DNA of 22,651 nucleotides from Nitrosomonadaceae bacterium. GTDB taxonomy: Bacteria > Pseudomonadota > Gammaproteobacteria > Burkholderiales > Nitrosomonadaceae. A program made the translations under genes and the position numbers. The stretch lies in NCBI GenBank assembly GCA_947471695.1, contig CANIWY010000008.1:1-22651 (forward strand), given 5' to 3'. This document shows, piece by piece, positions 15,860 through 22,651 of the stretch (positions within the stretch are counted from its first letter, which is position 1; every line of letters begins with the position of its first letter). The notes under the pieces are model-generated. The model saw nothing but the letters and a program-made list of their open reading frames with translations, did no database searches and was not told the DNA's origin.

Positions 15860-16348
15860 TCATCTTTGACGGGTGAGGAGGGTATACCCAGAGAGTGTTG
15901 CCAGTAGGACGAACAGGATTGCAGACCAGTCTGGAAGGGTGAGTGACATCAACTCCCACGAGGATTCTGAGCAGCCTCCATTCGCCTCGAACATGGTAGG
16001 CCACCATCGTGCGATCGGGAGGCTGTTCAAGAGTTTCTCCTCAGGACTGATCCCGCACTCGAATGACTCAGGATAACGGATGAGCCACGAGTGTCGTGCC
16101 GCAACCCCTCCCCCCGCTAGGGCCACGATCATCATCACTCCGCTGTAGAGGCGCCTTCCAAGGGGTCTGGGGTTGTGTGCTACGGCTATCATCGCGGTCA
16201 ACCCGATCACCCAGTAGGAGAGCCTCTGAGCAACGCACAGGGGGCATGGTAGGAGGTGATCAATCAGTTGCAGGTAGACCGCATAGATGAGGGACCCTGC
16301 ACAGATCAGAAAGATTGTCAGGAGGATGATCCTGATGAATGGGCTCAT
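15860..16348 (-). CDS. dsbB: Disulfide bond formation protein DsbB
   Basis: Four-helix inner-membrane oxidase that reoxidises DsbA and passes electrons to quinone. Both cysteine pairs are present: LLPCPLC (Cys35, Cys38) next to QRLSYW in the first periplasmic loop, and Cys98 (SFECGIS) with Cys126 (ANGGCSE) in the second. The 162-residue length fits. Its ATG lies 3 bases after the stop of the RNA methyltransferase gene, implying translational coupling in a DUF423-methyltransferase-dsbB operon. No dsbA is nearby. No terminator was seen between dsbB and htpX. Confidence 0.95.
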   Translation of the reverse strand: MSPFIRIILLTIFLICAGSLIYAVYLQLIDHLLPCPLCVAQRLSYWVIGLTAMIAVAHNPRPLGRRLYSGVMMIVALAGGGVAARHSWLIRYPESFECGISPEEKLLNSLPIARWWPTMFEANGGCSESSWELMSLTLPDWSAILFVLLATLSGYTLLTRQR

Positions 16349-16351
16349 CGT

Positions 16352-17584
16352 TTAAAGGGGGGCATCATCTTGGGGCCTCTCAGGACTTTTTGTGTCATCC
16401 CCCGGTCGGACCTTCCTCAGTCCTCCTAAGACCATCTTATACTCGAGCAAACGGCACTCGAGAGCGCCATTGAATAGAGGTGTCCTCCGTGATGCGGTCA
16501 GGCGGATGAGTTTGGGTAGCATTGGGTCAGCGGTCAGGATGTATGCATTCCATCCTGCGAATCTTTTCTTTAAGGTGTCACCGAGTAATGGGTACAGATC
16601 TTCAAGTTGTTGTTGATCCCCGATCCGGACCCCGTAGGGTGGGTTGGTCACCAGTACCCCGTTCGGTGTAGGTGAGGACAGTTCTGCAAAGTTAGCCTGC
16701 TTCAGGCTGACTAGATCTGAGAGACCTGCTGCAACAAGATTGGTACGTGCATCTGACAGTGCATCCCCATACAGATCGCTGCCGAATATCGGTTGAGGGG
16801 TATGCGGTTTCTCTTGATCAGAGGCCTCCTTCTTTAAGCGAATCCACCCCTTCGGGTCGAAATGATTGAACCTCTCGAAAGCAAAACTGCGATTGGATCC
16901 TGGGGCGATGTTCAGTGCCATCTGAGCCGCCTCAAGGAGGAATGTCCCGCTCCCGCACATCGGGTCGAGTAGTGGAATTCCGGGACTCCATCCGGAGAGA
17001 TGAAGGATCCCCGCTGCCAGATTCTCTCTGAGTGGGGCTTCTCCTGTGGCCTTCCTGAGACCCCTCTTGAATAGGGCGTCACCCGAGGTGTCTAGGTAGA
17101 GTGTGAAACGATGAGCATCCAGGAATGCATGTATCCGGATATCGGGTTGTGAGGTGTTAATACTCGGGCGAGTGCCGGTGGAATCACGGAACTTATCGCA
17201 GAGTGCATCCTTAATCTTGAGTGTGACAAAATCTAGACTCCGGAGTGGGCACTTGATCGCGGCAACATTGACACGGACTGTCAGAGACGGTCTGAACCAA
17301 TCGGTCCAAGGTAGTCTGTGTGTAGCCTTATAAATGTCCTCCTCACTCCGGTAGGGTTGTGATGCGATCTGCCACAGGACTCGGCTCGCGATACGACTCT
17401 GGAGATTGGTTCGGTAGCAGGTCATCCAATCACCCTGAAACTTAACCCCCCCATCGGCCGACTGTATGGAAGATGCACCGATCTGTTCCAACTCCTTGAC
17501 GAGTACGGGCTCGAGTCCGCGAGGACAGGGTGCAAAAAAATGGTGTTGGCTCATGATGGGGATGGGGACAGATGAATCACTCAT
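16352..17584 (-). CDS. rlmL: THUMP-domain class I SAM-dependent rRNA methyltransferase (RlmL-type)
   Basis: Matches the N-terminal RlmL half of E. coli RlmKL, which makes N2-methylguanosine at 23S rRNA position 2445; the RlmK half is absent, as is usual outside enterics. Features, numbered from the ATG at 17584, are the opening FFAPCPRGLEPVLVKELEQI, a THUMP domain at about 35-140, the SAM motif DPMCGSGTF (about 207-215) and the catalytic NPPY (about 314-317). The ATG at 17584 (MSDSSVP) is preferred because the longer frame from 17638 would overlap the upstream gene by over 40 bases; ATG 17554 is also possible. None has a good ribosome site. The precise target nucleotide is inferred from the family. 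Confidence 0.9.
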   Translation of the reverse strand: MSDSSVPIPIMSQHHFFAPCPRGLEPVLVKELEQIGASSIQSADGGVKFQGDWMTCYRTNLQSRIASRVLWQIASQPYRSEEDIYKATHRLPWTDWFRPSLTVRVNVAAIKCPLRSLDFVTLKIKDALCDKFRDSTGTRPSINTSQPDIRIHAFLDAHRFTLYLDTSGDALFKRGLRKATGEAPLRENLAAGILHLSGWSPGIPLLDPMCGSGTFLLEAAQMALNIAPGSNRSFAFERFNHFDPKGWIRLKKEASDQEKPHTPQPIFGSDLYGDALSDARTNLVAAGLSDLVSLKQANFAELSSPTPNGVLVTNPPYGVRIGDQQQLEDLYPLLGDTLKKRFAGWNAYILTADPMLPKLIRLTASRRTPLFNGALECRLLEYKMVLGGLRKVRPGDDTKSPERPQDDAPL

Positions 17585-17594
17585 CGAGAATTTT

Positions 17595-17969
17595 TTATTT
17601 TGCAGTTGATACCCCATAAGCGAATAAACCCCATGCACTCAGAAATGCCAGACCCCCGAACGGGGTCACCATCCCAAGGCCCCGTATCCCGGTCAGGCTG
17701 AGTGCGTAGAGGCTGACCGAGAAGAGTACGATCCCAGCCACCATCAACCAACCCGATATCACGAGATGCTTGGACTTGGGGAGATGAAACAGGACCAGTC
17801 CGATCAGGATCAATCCCAAGGAATGGTAGAAGTGGTACTGAACACCGGTCTGATAGACTGCCAGCATATCGGTCGAGAGTCTTTGCTTCAATCCATGTGC
17901 GCCGAATGCGCCGAACGCGACGCAGAGTAGTGCATTGATGGATCCGATCGTGAGAAAGGTTCTTGGCAT
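17595..17969 (-). CDS. DUF423 (YgdD-like) membrane protein
   Basis: A 124-residue protein with four hydrophobic helices and the family opening TIGSINALLCVAFGAFGAHG, then YQTGVQYHFYHSLGLILIG and GLGMVTPFGGLAFLSAWGLF. The biochemical role of the family is not known. AAGGAAACACC before the ATG is a good ribosome site. It is the first gene of a tight minus-strand operon with the RlmL-type methyltransferase and dsbB. In many bacteria DUF423 genes sit next to rRNA methyltransferase genes, consistent with this layout. Confidence 0.9.
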   Translation of the reverse strand: MPRTFLTIGSINALLCVAFGAFGAHGLKQRLSTDMLAVYQTGVQYHFYHSLGLILIGLVLFHLPKSKHLVISGWLMVAGIVLFSVSLYALSLTGIRGLGMVTPFGGLAFLSAWGLFAYGVSTAK

Positions 17970-18137
17970 GGTGTTTCCTTAGTGAGTGGATTCGGTATAT
18001 TTGATTCGTTTTGAGGTATTGATGATGGGTCTGTCAGGTGATGGGGTGAGTCATTCTGAGCCGTTTAAACGGGTCTTGGGTGGGGGGGTGACACCGGCCG
18101 CAATTTTATCAGGGTTGCGCCGATGAATCCGGCAGAT

Positions 18138-19481
18138 CTATTTGCCGGTGTCTGAGATGATCGACTCGACCCAACCCCGGTTGAGCGTGATCTTGATCGG
18201 GTCACCGGCCTGGGCCTGATCGCTATCACGCAGAACCGTGCCATCCCTTGAATGTGTGATGCTGTACCCTCGTTCCAGAACAGATTGTGGGTTCAGGTGT
18301 GAGAGATGGGATTGAAGACGGTTCAGAATCATCGTGAGAGACTCATCGCGGTGTGAGACCGACCGTTTTAATCGGAGACTCAATTCGTTCTGATGATCGA
18401 CCAATCGTGAGATGTCAGGGCGTGATGCCGTAAAACGCTGGGCGATCTCTCGAAGATGCCAACGACTTCCCTCTGAGGACAGTTTCCAGGAGCCGGTCAG
18501 ACGTTCTTGTAAGTGCTGAAGGTGGATGAATTGGTTACGAATCTGCTCACCCGGGTGGATCAGACGGCGAGCAAGTATATCGGTCTCTTGCATCATCCTC
18601 TCGATCCCTCGGTGGATCACCCTCTGTACACGTCCACCTAAACTTAATGTGTGTTGTAACAAGTCCTCACGGTCCGGGCATGCGATCTGGGCGGCACCGG
18701 TTGGGGTGGGTGCTCGTGCATCGGCCACAAAGTCTGCGATGGTGAAATCGGTTTCATGCCCAACACCGCAGATGATCGGAATGTTGCATGATGCGATCGC
18801 GCGAGCAACGACCTCCTCATTAAATGACCAGAGATCCTCGATACTGCCTCCACCCCTGCATAGTATCAGTGTGTCACACTCGTCACGGTCTGATGCTGTC
18901 TGTATCGATTCTGCGATCTTGAGGGGGGATCCCGCTCCCTGAACTGGCGTTGGGTAGATGATCACAGGGATGGACGGCATGCGACGGTTAAGAGTGGTCA
19001 ACACATCTTGCAGTGCAGCTGCTGCGGGTGATGTGATGATCCCGATTCTGCGTGGGAAGGTCGGCAGTTTTTTCTTACGGAGGGGGTCGAACAGGCCCTC
19101 CTTGCCGAGGCTCGCCTTGAGACGCTCAAATGTCTCGAAGAGTGCTCCAAATCCTGCCCGCCGGACAGTCTCAACACCCAACTGGAAGTCGCCACGTGCT
19201 TCGTATAGGGTGACCAGCGCACGCAGCTCGACCTGCATTCCGTCTTTGGGTTGCCAATCGAGGTACTGGTTCTTATGCCGAAACATGACGCACCTGACCT
19301 GGGCATTCTCATCCTTGAGCGAGAAGTACCAATGCCCAGATCCGTAACACTTGAAGTTAGAAATCTCGCCACAGACCCAAAGCAATGGAAGAGATTGTTC
19401 GAGCAACTCCTTGGCGCGATGGTTTAATTGACTCACGCTCAATACCGATCGTGAGGACTCCTGTTCTTGAAGAAAATTCAT
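18138..19481 (-). CDS. xseA: Exodeoxyribonuclease VII large subunit
   Basis: Nuclease that, with XseB, degrades single-stranded DNA from both ends. The 447-residue protein has an N-terminal OB-fold domain (about 15-110: SQLNHRAKELLEQ, WVCGEISNFKCYGSGHWYFS) and the catalytic domain (GIITSPAAAALQDVL, LCRGGGSIEDLWSFN, GVGHETDFTIADFVADARAP). A coiled-coil segment follows at about 270-400 (RVIHRGIERMMQETDILARR..), and the chain ends LERGYSITHSRDG. xseB is not adjacent. The ATG at 19481 fits the family; no clear ribosome site was seen. It is divergent from exbB across a DnaA-box-containing region. Confidence 0.96.
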   Translation of the reverse strand: MNFLQEQESSRSVLSVSQLNHRAKELLEQSLPLLWVCGEISNFKCYGSGHWYFSLKDENAQVRCVMFRHKNQYLDWQPKDGMQVELRALVTLYEARGDFQLGVETVRRAGFGALFETFERLKASLGKEGLFDPLRKKKLPTFPRRIGIITSPAAAALQDVLTTLNRRMPSIPVIIYPTPVQGAGSPLKIAESIQTASDRDECDTLILCRGGGSIEDLWSFNEEVVARAIASCNIPIICGVGHETDFTIADFVADARAPTPTGAAQIACPDREDLLQHTLSLGGRVQRVIHRGIERMMQETDILARRLIHPGEQIRNQFIHLQHLQERLTGSWKLSSEGSRWHLREIAQRFTASRPDISRLVDHQNELSLRLKRSVSHRDESLTMILNRLQSHLSHLNPQSVLERGYSITHSRDGTVLRDSDQAQAGDPIKITLNRGWVESIISDTGK

Positions 19482-19662
19482 CTTGACATTCTACATTAAT
19501 CCACATCTGTTACGATGATTGCATCATCCTCGAGCTGAAACCCGCGCGGGCTATAGGTATTATTGCAAGCATATGTTTAATATGGGATTTAATTGAGTTC
19601 AAGAATTGAACGATTCAGGAATTCTTCTTACATGAGATGGAGTTAACGCGATCGTCTGAGTC

Positions 19663-19683
19663 TTACCCACAAACTTATCCACA
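19663..19683 (+). promoter_or_regulatory. Tandem DnaA-box-like sites
   Basis: TTACCCACA (19663-19671, one mismatch) and TTATCCACA (19675-19683, exact consensus) lie in the same orientation 3 bases apart. A one-mismatch TAATCCACA lies at 19497-19505 and a weaker opposite-strand site at 19689-19697. DnaA binding is inferred from the motif. Confidence 0.5.
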
Positions 19684-19736
19684 GAAAACGTTGATAATAA
19701 AGTTATCTTGTTTTTAAACGTAAATATCCCTCAACC

Positions 19737-19765
19737 TTGCTGAAAAGGCAGTGGCAAGATACATT
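19737..19765 (+). promoter_or_regulatory. Candidate exbB promoter
   Basis: TTGCTG (19737-19742), 17-base spacer, TACATT (19760-19765), about 40 bases upstream of the exbB ATG. It lies just downstream of the DnaA-box pair. Confidence 0.4.
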
Positions 19766-19807
19766 ACGAATCTGATTTAGCGACCGCGCTCACAAGGAGA
19801 TTGTTGA

Positions 19808-20422
19808 ATGTTCGCTCTGATTCAAGCGGCCGGATGGCCGGTCTGGCCGATTATTTTTGCCTCCATCGTCGCATTCGGTATTATCTGCGAAAGACTCTGG
19901 GCGTTACGTCCGAGCGTGGTCACTCCGAGAGACCTCCTCCCGAGGGTGATCCAGGAGTACCGTAAGAGTGGTGTGAGTATGGAGATGCTGTCACGTCTTC
20001 GGCAGAACTCACCTCTCGGAAAAATCCTTGCATCAGGACTGAAGAATGACCGAAGTACTCGAGAGATTATGAAGGAATCGATCGAGGAGGAGGGGCGAGC
20101 GGTTGCCCATGATCTGGACCGATATCTCACGACACTCGGCACCATCGCATCACTCAGCCCATTGATGGGACTGTTCGGAACGCTGGTCGGGATGATCGAG
20201 ATATTCGGCTCAAACTCACCGACCGGTGGGGGTGGGAATCCCGCCCAACTCGCTCATGGGATCTCTGTGGCGCTTTATAACGCTGCATTCGGTATCCTGG
20301 TCGCGATCCCGAGCATGATCTTCTACCGGCACTTCCGTTCCAAGGTCGATTCCCTGGTGATTGAGATGGAGTTACAGGCTCTGAGATTGGTTGAGACGGT
20401 TCACGGCGATCGCAAGATTTAA
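19808..20422 (+). CDS. exbB: MotA/TolQ/ExbB proton channel family protein
   Basis: Inner-membrane stator subunit that, with ExbD, converts the proton gradient into work for TonB-dependent uptake or, in TolQ homologues, envelope integrity. The 204-residue protein has a first helix (VWPIIFASIVAFGIICERLW), a cytoplasmic loop, and the paired signature helices LSPLMGLFGTLVGMIEIF and ALYNAAFGILVAIPSMIFY. AAGGAG lies 7 bases before the ATG. It is followed by an ExbD/TolR partner after 55 bases. ExbB is favoured over TolQ by the absence of tolA/tolB/pal and by its pairing with the short ExbD next door. The receptor at the left edge is a possible client. Confidence 0.9.
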   Translation: MFALIQAAGWPVWPIIFASIVAFGIICERLWALRPSVVTPRDLLPRVIQEYRKSGVSMEMLSRLRQNSPLGKILASGLKNDRSTREIMKESIEEEGRAVAHDLDRYLTTLGTIASLSPLMGLFGTLVGMIEIFGSNSPTGGGGNPAQLAHGISVALYNAAFGILVAIPSMIFYRHFRSKVDSLVIEMELQALRLVETVHGDRKI

Positions 20423-20477
20423 TCCGAGATAGCCTCCTGATGATGAATGCTCCCCCCATGAACGGCTGAATCACTTC

Positions 20478-20900
20478 ATGAACTTCCAGAGAGGACGCCC
20501 GAAAGAGGATCCGGAAATAAATCTAATCCCGATGATTGATGTGTTACTGGTGGTCCTGATATTTCTCATGATCACGACCACCTACTCGAAATTTTCCGAG
20601 ATGGAGATCATTCTCCCCCAAGCGAATGCAGAGAAGTCGTCCGATCGTCCGAACACCATCAATATCTCGATCAGCGCGACGGGGGGGTATACGATCAATC
20701 GGACCCCTATTAAATTCTCTAATACCGAGTCACTCAGCGGGGAGTTACGCGTGGCTGCAGGTGATCAGAGTGACCCCATCATCATCATCAATGCAGATGC
20801 CAGCGCCACACATCAGTCCGTGATCACGGTGATGGAGGCTGCACGTCTGACAGGATTTAACCGGATCACATTCATGACCGAGGAACGTTCGAGTAGGTAG
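20478..20900 (+). CDS. exbD: ExbD/TolR family biopolymer transport protein
   Basis: A 140-residue single-pass protein. A short cytoplasmic N-terminus (RGRPKEDPEINLIPMID) leads into a helix with the conserved proton-path Asp at 21 (MIDVLLVVLIFLM), followed by a periplasmic domain. DPEINLIPMIDV is diagnostic of ExbD/TolR. It works as a complex with the ExbB-type gene upstream. In many betaproteobacteria lpxK follows directly; here a 160-base gap with no gene leads to the Trm112-like ORF. Confidence 0.93.
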   Translation: MNFQRGRPKEDPEINLIPMIDVLLVVLIFLMITTTYSKFSEMEIILPQANAEKSSDRPNTINISISATGGYTINRTPIKFSNTESLSGELRVAAGDQSDPIIIINADASATHQSVITVMEAARLTGFNRITFMTEERSSR

Positions 20901-20933
20901 CAATCCATGCGGACCCTCTCGTCATGACCGGTT

Positions 20934-20950
20934 AACCCATCGTATGGGTT
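20934..20950. repeat. Short inverted repeat after exbD
   Basis: AACCCAT-CGT-ATGGGTT, a 7-bp perfect stem with a 3-base loop, 34 bases past exbD. There is no T-run, so a terminator call is weak. It could be an operator or chance. Confidence 0.3.
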
Positions 20951-21060
20951 GAATGTATACTTTAATTGCGCGGTCTCGCCGATGGCTTGCCTCCTTCGGC
21001 TCAGTGAAGAGATCGATTTAAAATGCTCCACGGATGGTTCATACACTAAGGAAATAACTC

Positions 21061-21240
21061 ATGGATCCAAAGCTGCTCGATATTCTGGTCTGTCCCCTCT
21101 GCAAGGGTCCTCTCCTGTATAAGAGGGTCGAGAATGAACTGATCTGTAAGCCAGACAGGATGGCCTTCCCGATCAAGGATGGTATCCCGATCATGATGGA
21201 GGACGAGTCTCGTAAACTGCCTCCCGATGAAGAGGTCTAG
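21061..21240 (+). CDS. ycaR: Trm112/YcaR family zinc-ribbon protein
   Basis: A 59-residue protein: MDPKLLDILVCPLCKGPLLY, then ELICKPDRMAFPIKDGIPIM and a short acidic end. CPLC (Cys11, Cys14) and Cys29 match the bacterial YcaR/UPF0434 branch of the Trm112 family, which has fewer cysteines than the eukaryotic form. AAGGAAATAACTC before the ATG is a good ribosome site. Eukaryotic Trm112 activates several methyltransferases; the bacterial role is not established. In related genomes this gene lies between lpxK and kdsB; neither is next to it here. Confidence 0.93.
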   Translation: MDPKLLDILVCPLCKGPLLYKRVENELICKPDRMAFPIKDGIPIMMEDESRKLPPDEEV

Positions 21241-21264
21241 CCTGTCTCGGGATTGACAGGGATC

Positions 21265-22215
21265 ATGAGTCCATCCTCATCTGCCATCATAGGCGCCCTC
21301 GTCGCAGACGCGGCAACGCTCGGACTTCATTGGCTGTACGACCCGGTCCGTATTGCAGAGATCGAGGGTGGGAGGGGTCTGGTATTTCTATCACCCGAGT
21401 CATCCGACTACCAAGGAACCAAGGGTTACTTTGCTCATTCCGGTAAGTTAGGGGGTGACTCATCGGGGTATGGAGAGACTTGTCTCCTGATGCTGAAACA
21501 TCTGTCGAAACATGGGACCTTCAACCGTATTGGTTATCAGACCGAGTACCGGTCTTACTTTGGTCCGGGTGGACCTTATGTGGGGTATGTCGACTCTCCC
21601 ACCAGGATCACGTTAAATACGTTGTTACCGATTGACCCAGCCGAGTTTCCGGCAGAGTCAGGTGCTGATGATGATCAGTTCGCAGCACTGGCTGCTCTCC
21701 CGCCACTGGTATCGACCCACAAGGGAACGCTAGACGAACTGATGAAACAGATCGATGAGTTGGTCCGAGTTACCAACCATAATGACCAGGCGGTAGCCGC
21801 AGCGCAGTGCTCCTCGGCAGTATTGTTCGGTGTATTAAGGGGTATTTCGATTCATCAATCCCTGTTCGAATCACTACCCTTCGCAGGCAATGCACTGAGA
21901 CCCCTTCTTGAGGAGTCTCTCACTCACTCATCTCTAGACAGCATCGCGGTATCGGAACGGTTCGGGCGTGCTTGCCACGTCCACGAGGGTCTGCCTGTGG
22001 TCTTCCATATCGCTCATCACGCGAAGGACTACCGGACCGCGATTGAGGCCAATATCCGTGCAGGTGGGGATAGCTGTGGACGTTCCATCATGCTCGGTGC
22101 GATCGTTGCAGCGGACCGTGCGAATCAGGAGGGGATAGACTCTCCCATCCCACATGACTGGTTGTCACATTATCGCAAACTGAGTGAGGCGACAGAGGCC
22201 TGCTCATCGTTATAA
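21265..22215 (+). CDS. ADP-ribosylglycohydrolase / J1-crystallin-like protein
   Basis: A 316-residue protein resembling the J1-crystallin branch of the ADP-ribosylglycohydrolase (DraG/ARH) fold. Landmarks are ..IIGALVADAATLGLHWLYDP at the N-terminus, GKLGGDSSGYGE, GADDDQFAALAALPPLV (Asp135-137) and AGGDSCGRSIMLGAIVAA near the C-terminus. In active DraG/ARH enzymes the C-terminal motif is usually GGDTDT, with two Asp binding magnesium; here it reads GGDSCG (Asp269, Cys271), so one Asp is replaced, and no TDDT-type N-terminal motif was seen. Enzyme activity is therefore uncertain. The start is ATG 21265 rather than TTG 21253; an AGGG is very close upstream. It begins 24 bases after the Trm112 gene and is probably co-transcribed with it. 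Confidence 0.8.
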   Translation: MSPSSSAIIGALVADAATLGLHWLYDPVRIAEIEGGRGLVFLSPESSDYQGTKGYFAHSGKLGGDSSGYGETCLLMLKHLSKHGTFNRIGYQTEYRSYFGPGGPYVGYVDSPTRITLNTLLPIDPAEFPAESGADDDQFAALAALPPLVSTHKGTLDELMKQIDELVRVTNHNDQAVAAAQCSSAVLFGVLRGISIHQSLFESLPFAGNALRPLLEESLTHSSLDSIAVSERFGRACHVHEGLPVVFHIAHHAKDYRTAIEANIRAGGDSCGRSIMLGAIVAADRANQEGIDSPIPHDWLSHYRKLSEATEACSSL

Positions 22216-22227
22216 ACCGCCTCCATC

Positions 22228-22467
22228 TCACTTGTCTCGACCGTCTGTTGATCGATCTCGTGACCTGCGAGCTGTGAACAGCATGCACGGATTGCCGGAG
22301 GATTCAAGGACGTCTAGATGCGGGCTGCGCTTACTCTTAAAGTCCATAGATCTACACCCGTAGGGGAATCGTGTGTCCCATGTGATGTAGTAGTGAGAGC
22401 ACTCTAAGCAGATCGGCTTGGGATGCTCTCGATCAGTTTTGTGGTCCAGATCCACTTTCTTGTTCAT
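22228..22467 (-). CDS. Small four-cysteine conserved hypothetical protein
   Basis: A 79-residue protein with Cys20 and Cys23 (ICLEC), Cys38 (YGCRS) and Cys61 (NPCMLF), plus SHYYITWDTRFPYGCRSMDF and KSKRSPHLDVLESSGNP. The spacing would suit a zinc or iron-sulfur site. The pattern resembles small proteins in proteobacteria that are sometimes labelled uracil-DNA glycosylase; it is far too short to be that enzyme, so I give no function. GGGAG 7 bases before the ATG is a good ribosome site, favouring a real gene. Its stop is 12 bases from that of the convergent ADP-ribosylglycohydrolase-like gene. A TusA-like gene lies upstream on the same strand. Confidence 0.75.
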   Translation of the reverse strand: MNKKVDLDHKTDREHPKPICLECSHYYITWDTRFPYGCRSMDFKSKRSPHLDVLESSGNPCMLFTARRSRDRSTDGRDK

Positions 22468-22540
22468 CTAACACTCCCTCTCATTGAGGGGGAGACCTAG
22501 CAGTATTGTTGGGTATTTCATGGTTGTGAGTCAGTCCCTA

Positions 22541-22651
22541 TTACTTCTTCTTCATATAGAAGATCAGGTCCTCATCCGGCTCCGGAAGGGATAGAAGTTC
22601 ATTCCCCGTCTGTTCAGCGAAGACCTGGAAATCAATGACCGCACCCGGATC
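22541..22651 (-). CDS. TusA-family sulfurtransferase-like protein, C-terminal part (partial)
   Basis: The window edge cuts this gene; only the last 36 codons are visible. They read DPGAVIDFQVFAEQTGNELL, then SLPEPDEDLIFYMKKK and stop. The DPG..x..F....GNELL..... pattern with a basic end matches the C-terminal half of TusA/SirA-like proteins, small carriers of persulfide sulfur used in tRNA thiolation and other sulfur transfer. The active-site Cys-Pro lies in the unseen N-terminal half, so activity cannot be judged. It is upstream of the four-cysteine gene by 74 bases on the same strand. Confidence 0.65.
   Translation of the reverse strand, partial: DPGAVIDFQVFAEQTGNELLSLPEPDEDLIFYMKKK

Larger units (their letters stand above)
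19482..19807. other. xseA-exbB intergenic region
   Basis: This 326-base divergent region contains a GC palindrome CCCGCGCGGG (19541-19550), a mixed AT-rich stretch, two tandem DnaA-box-like 9-mers, a further AT-rich block (19684-19730) and the likely exbB promoter. No ORF or RNA gene was supported. Confidence 0.5.

Noticed and set aside
18129..18148. CCGGCA/TGCCGG inverted repeat at the xseA stop
   Set aside because: No T-run on either strand and it overlaps the coding end, so it is not called a terminator.
18526..18942. 138-codon plus-strand ORF
   Set aside because: Antisense shadow of xseA.
19482..19807. Chromosomal replication origin
   Set aside because: Two good DnaA boxes and AT-rich DNA are suggestive, but the box cluster is small and no origin-linked genes are present; reported only as a DnaA-site finding.
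1..22651. CRISPR arrays or insertion sequences
   Set aside because: No regularly spaced direct repeats, transposase motifs or terminal inverted repeats were seen.

Overview
The window reads as a Gram-negative proteobacterial chromosome, most likely betaproteobacterial (Nitrosomonadales/Gallionellales-like). This rests on PEP-CTERM proteins with the PEPESYAMFMAGLG-type tail, an rpsT/murJ divergence next to argD-argF-argG, and an exbB-exbD-Trm112 block. The lineage is inferred from gene content and protein style only; no search could be run.

Region 1 (1-5300) is accessory. It opens with the 3' part of a BtuB-like TonB-dependent receptor, followed by two complete PEP-CTERM exported proteins on the minus strand. 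Then comes about 2.4 kb of weakly coding DNA with a lone half AraC-type helix-turn-helix ORF, a 36-codon membrane microprotein followed by an acidic ORF, and the decayed 3' end of a third PEP-CTERM gene that still has a related terminator. The stretch ends at a tRNA-Ser(CGA), whose 3' end faces it.

Region 2 (5440-18140) is conserved core. mltF and a class I glutamine amidotransferase form a plus-strand pair. yajQ, argG, argF and argD form a minus-strand block that supplies the ornithine-to-argininosuccinate end of arginine synthesis. rpsT (minus) and murJ (plus) diverge. mlaA and htpX converge on a long perfect hairpin terminator. A DUF423 membrane protein, an RlmL-type 23S rRNA methyltransferase and dsbB form a tight minus-strand operon.

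Region 3 (18138-22651) has xseA on the minus strand and exbB-exbD on the plus strand, separated by an intergenic region with two tandem DnaA-box-like 9-mers beside an AT-rich stretch. A 59-residue Trm112/YcaR-family zinc-ribbon protein follows, where many betaproteobacteria would have lpxK, ycaR and kdsB. Next is a J1-crystallin/ADP-ribosylglycohydrolase-type protein with an altered C-terminal metal motif, a small four-cysteine protein, and the C-terminal end of a TusA-family protein cut by the window edge.

Most of the window is ordinary housekeeping DNA. The parts that merit a second look are the decaying PEP-CTERM/tRNA-Ser region, the small ORFs in it, the DnaA-box pair upstream of exbB, and the ADP-ribosylglycohydrolase-like protein. 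I did not find a clear new multi-gene system.
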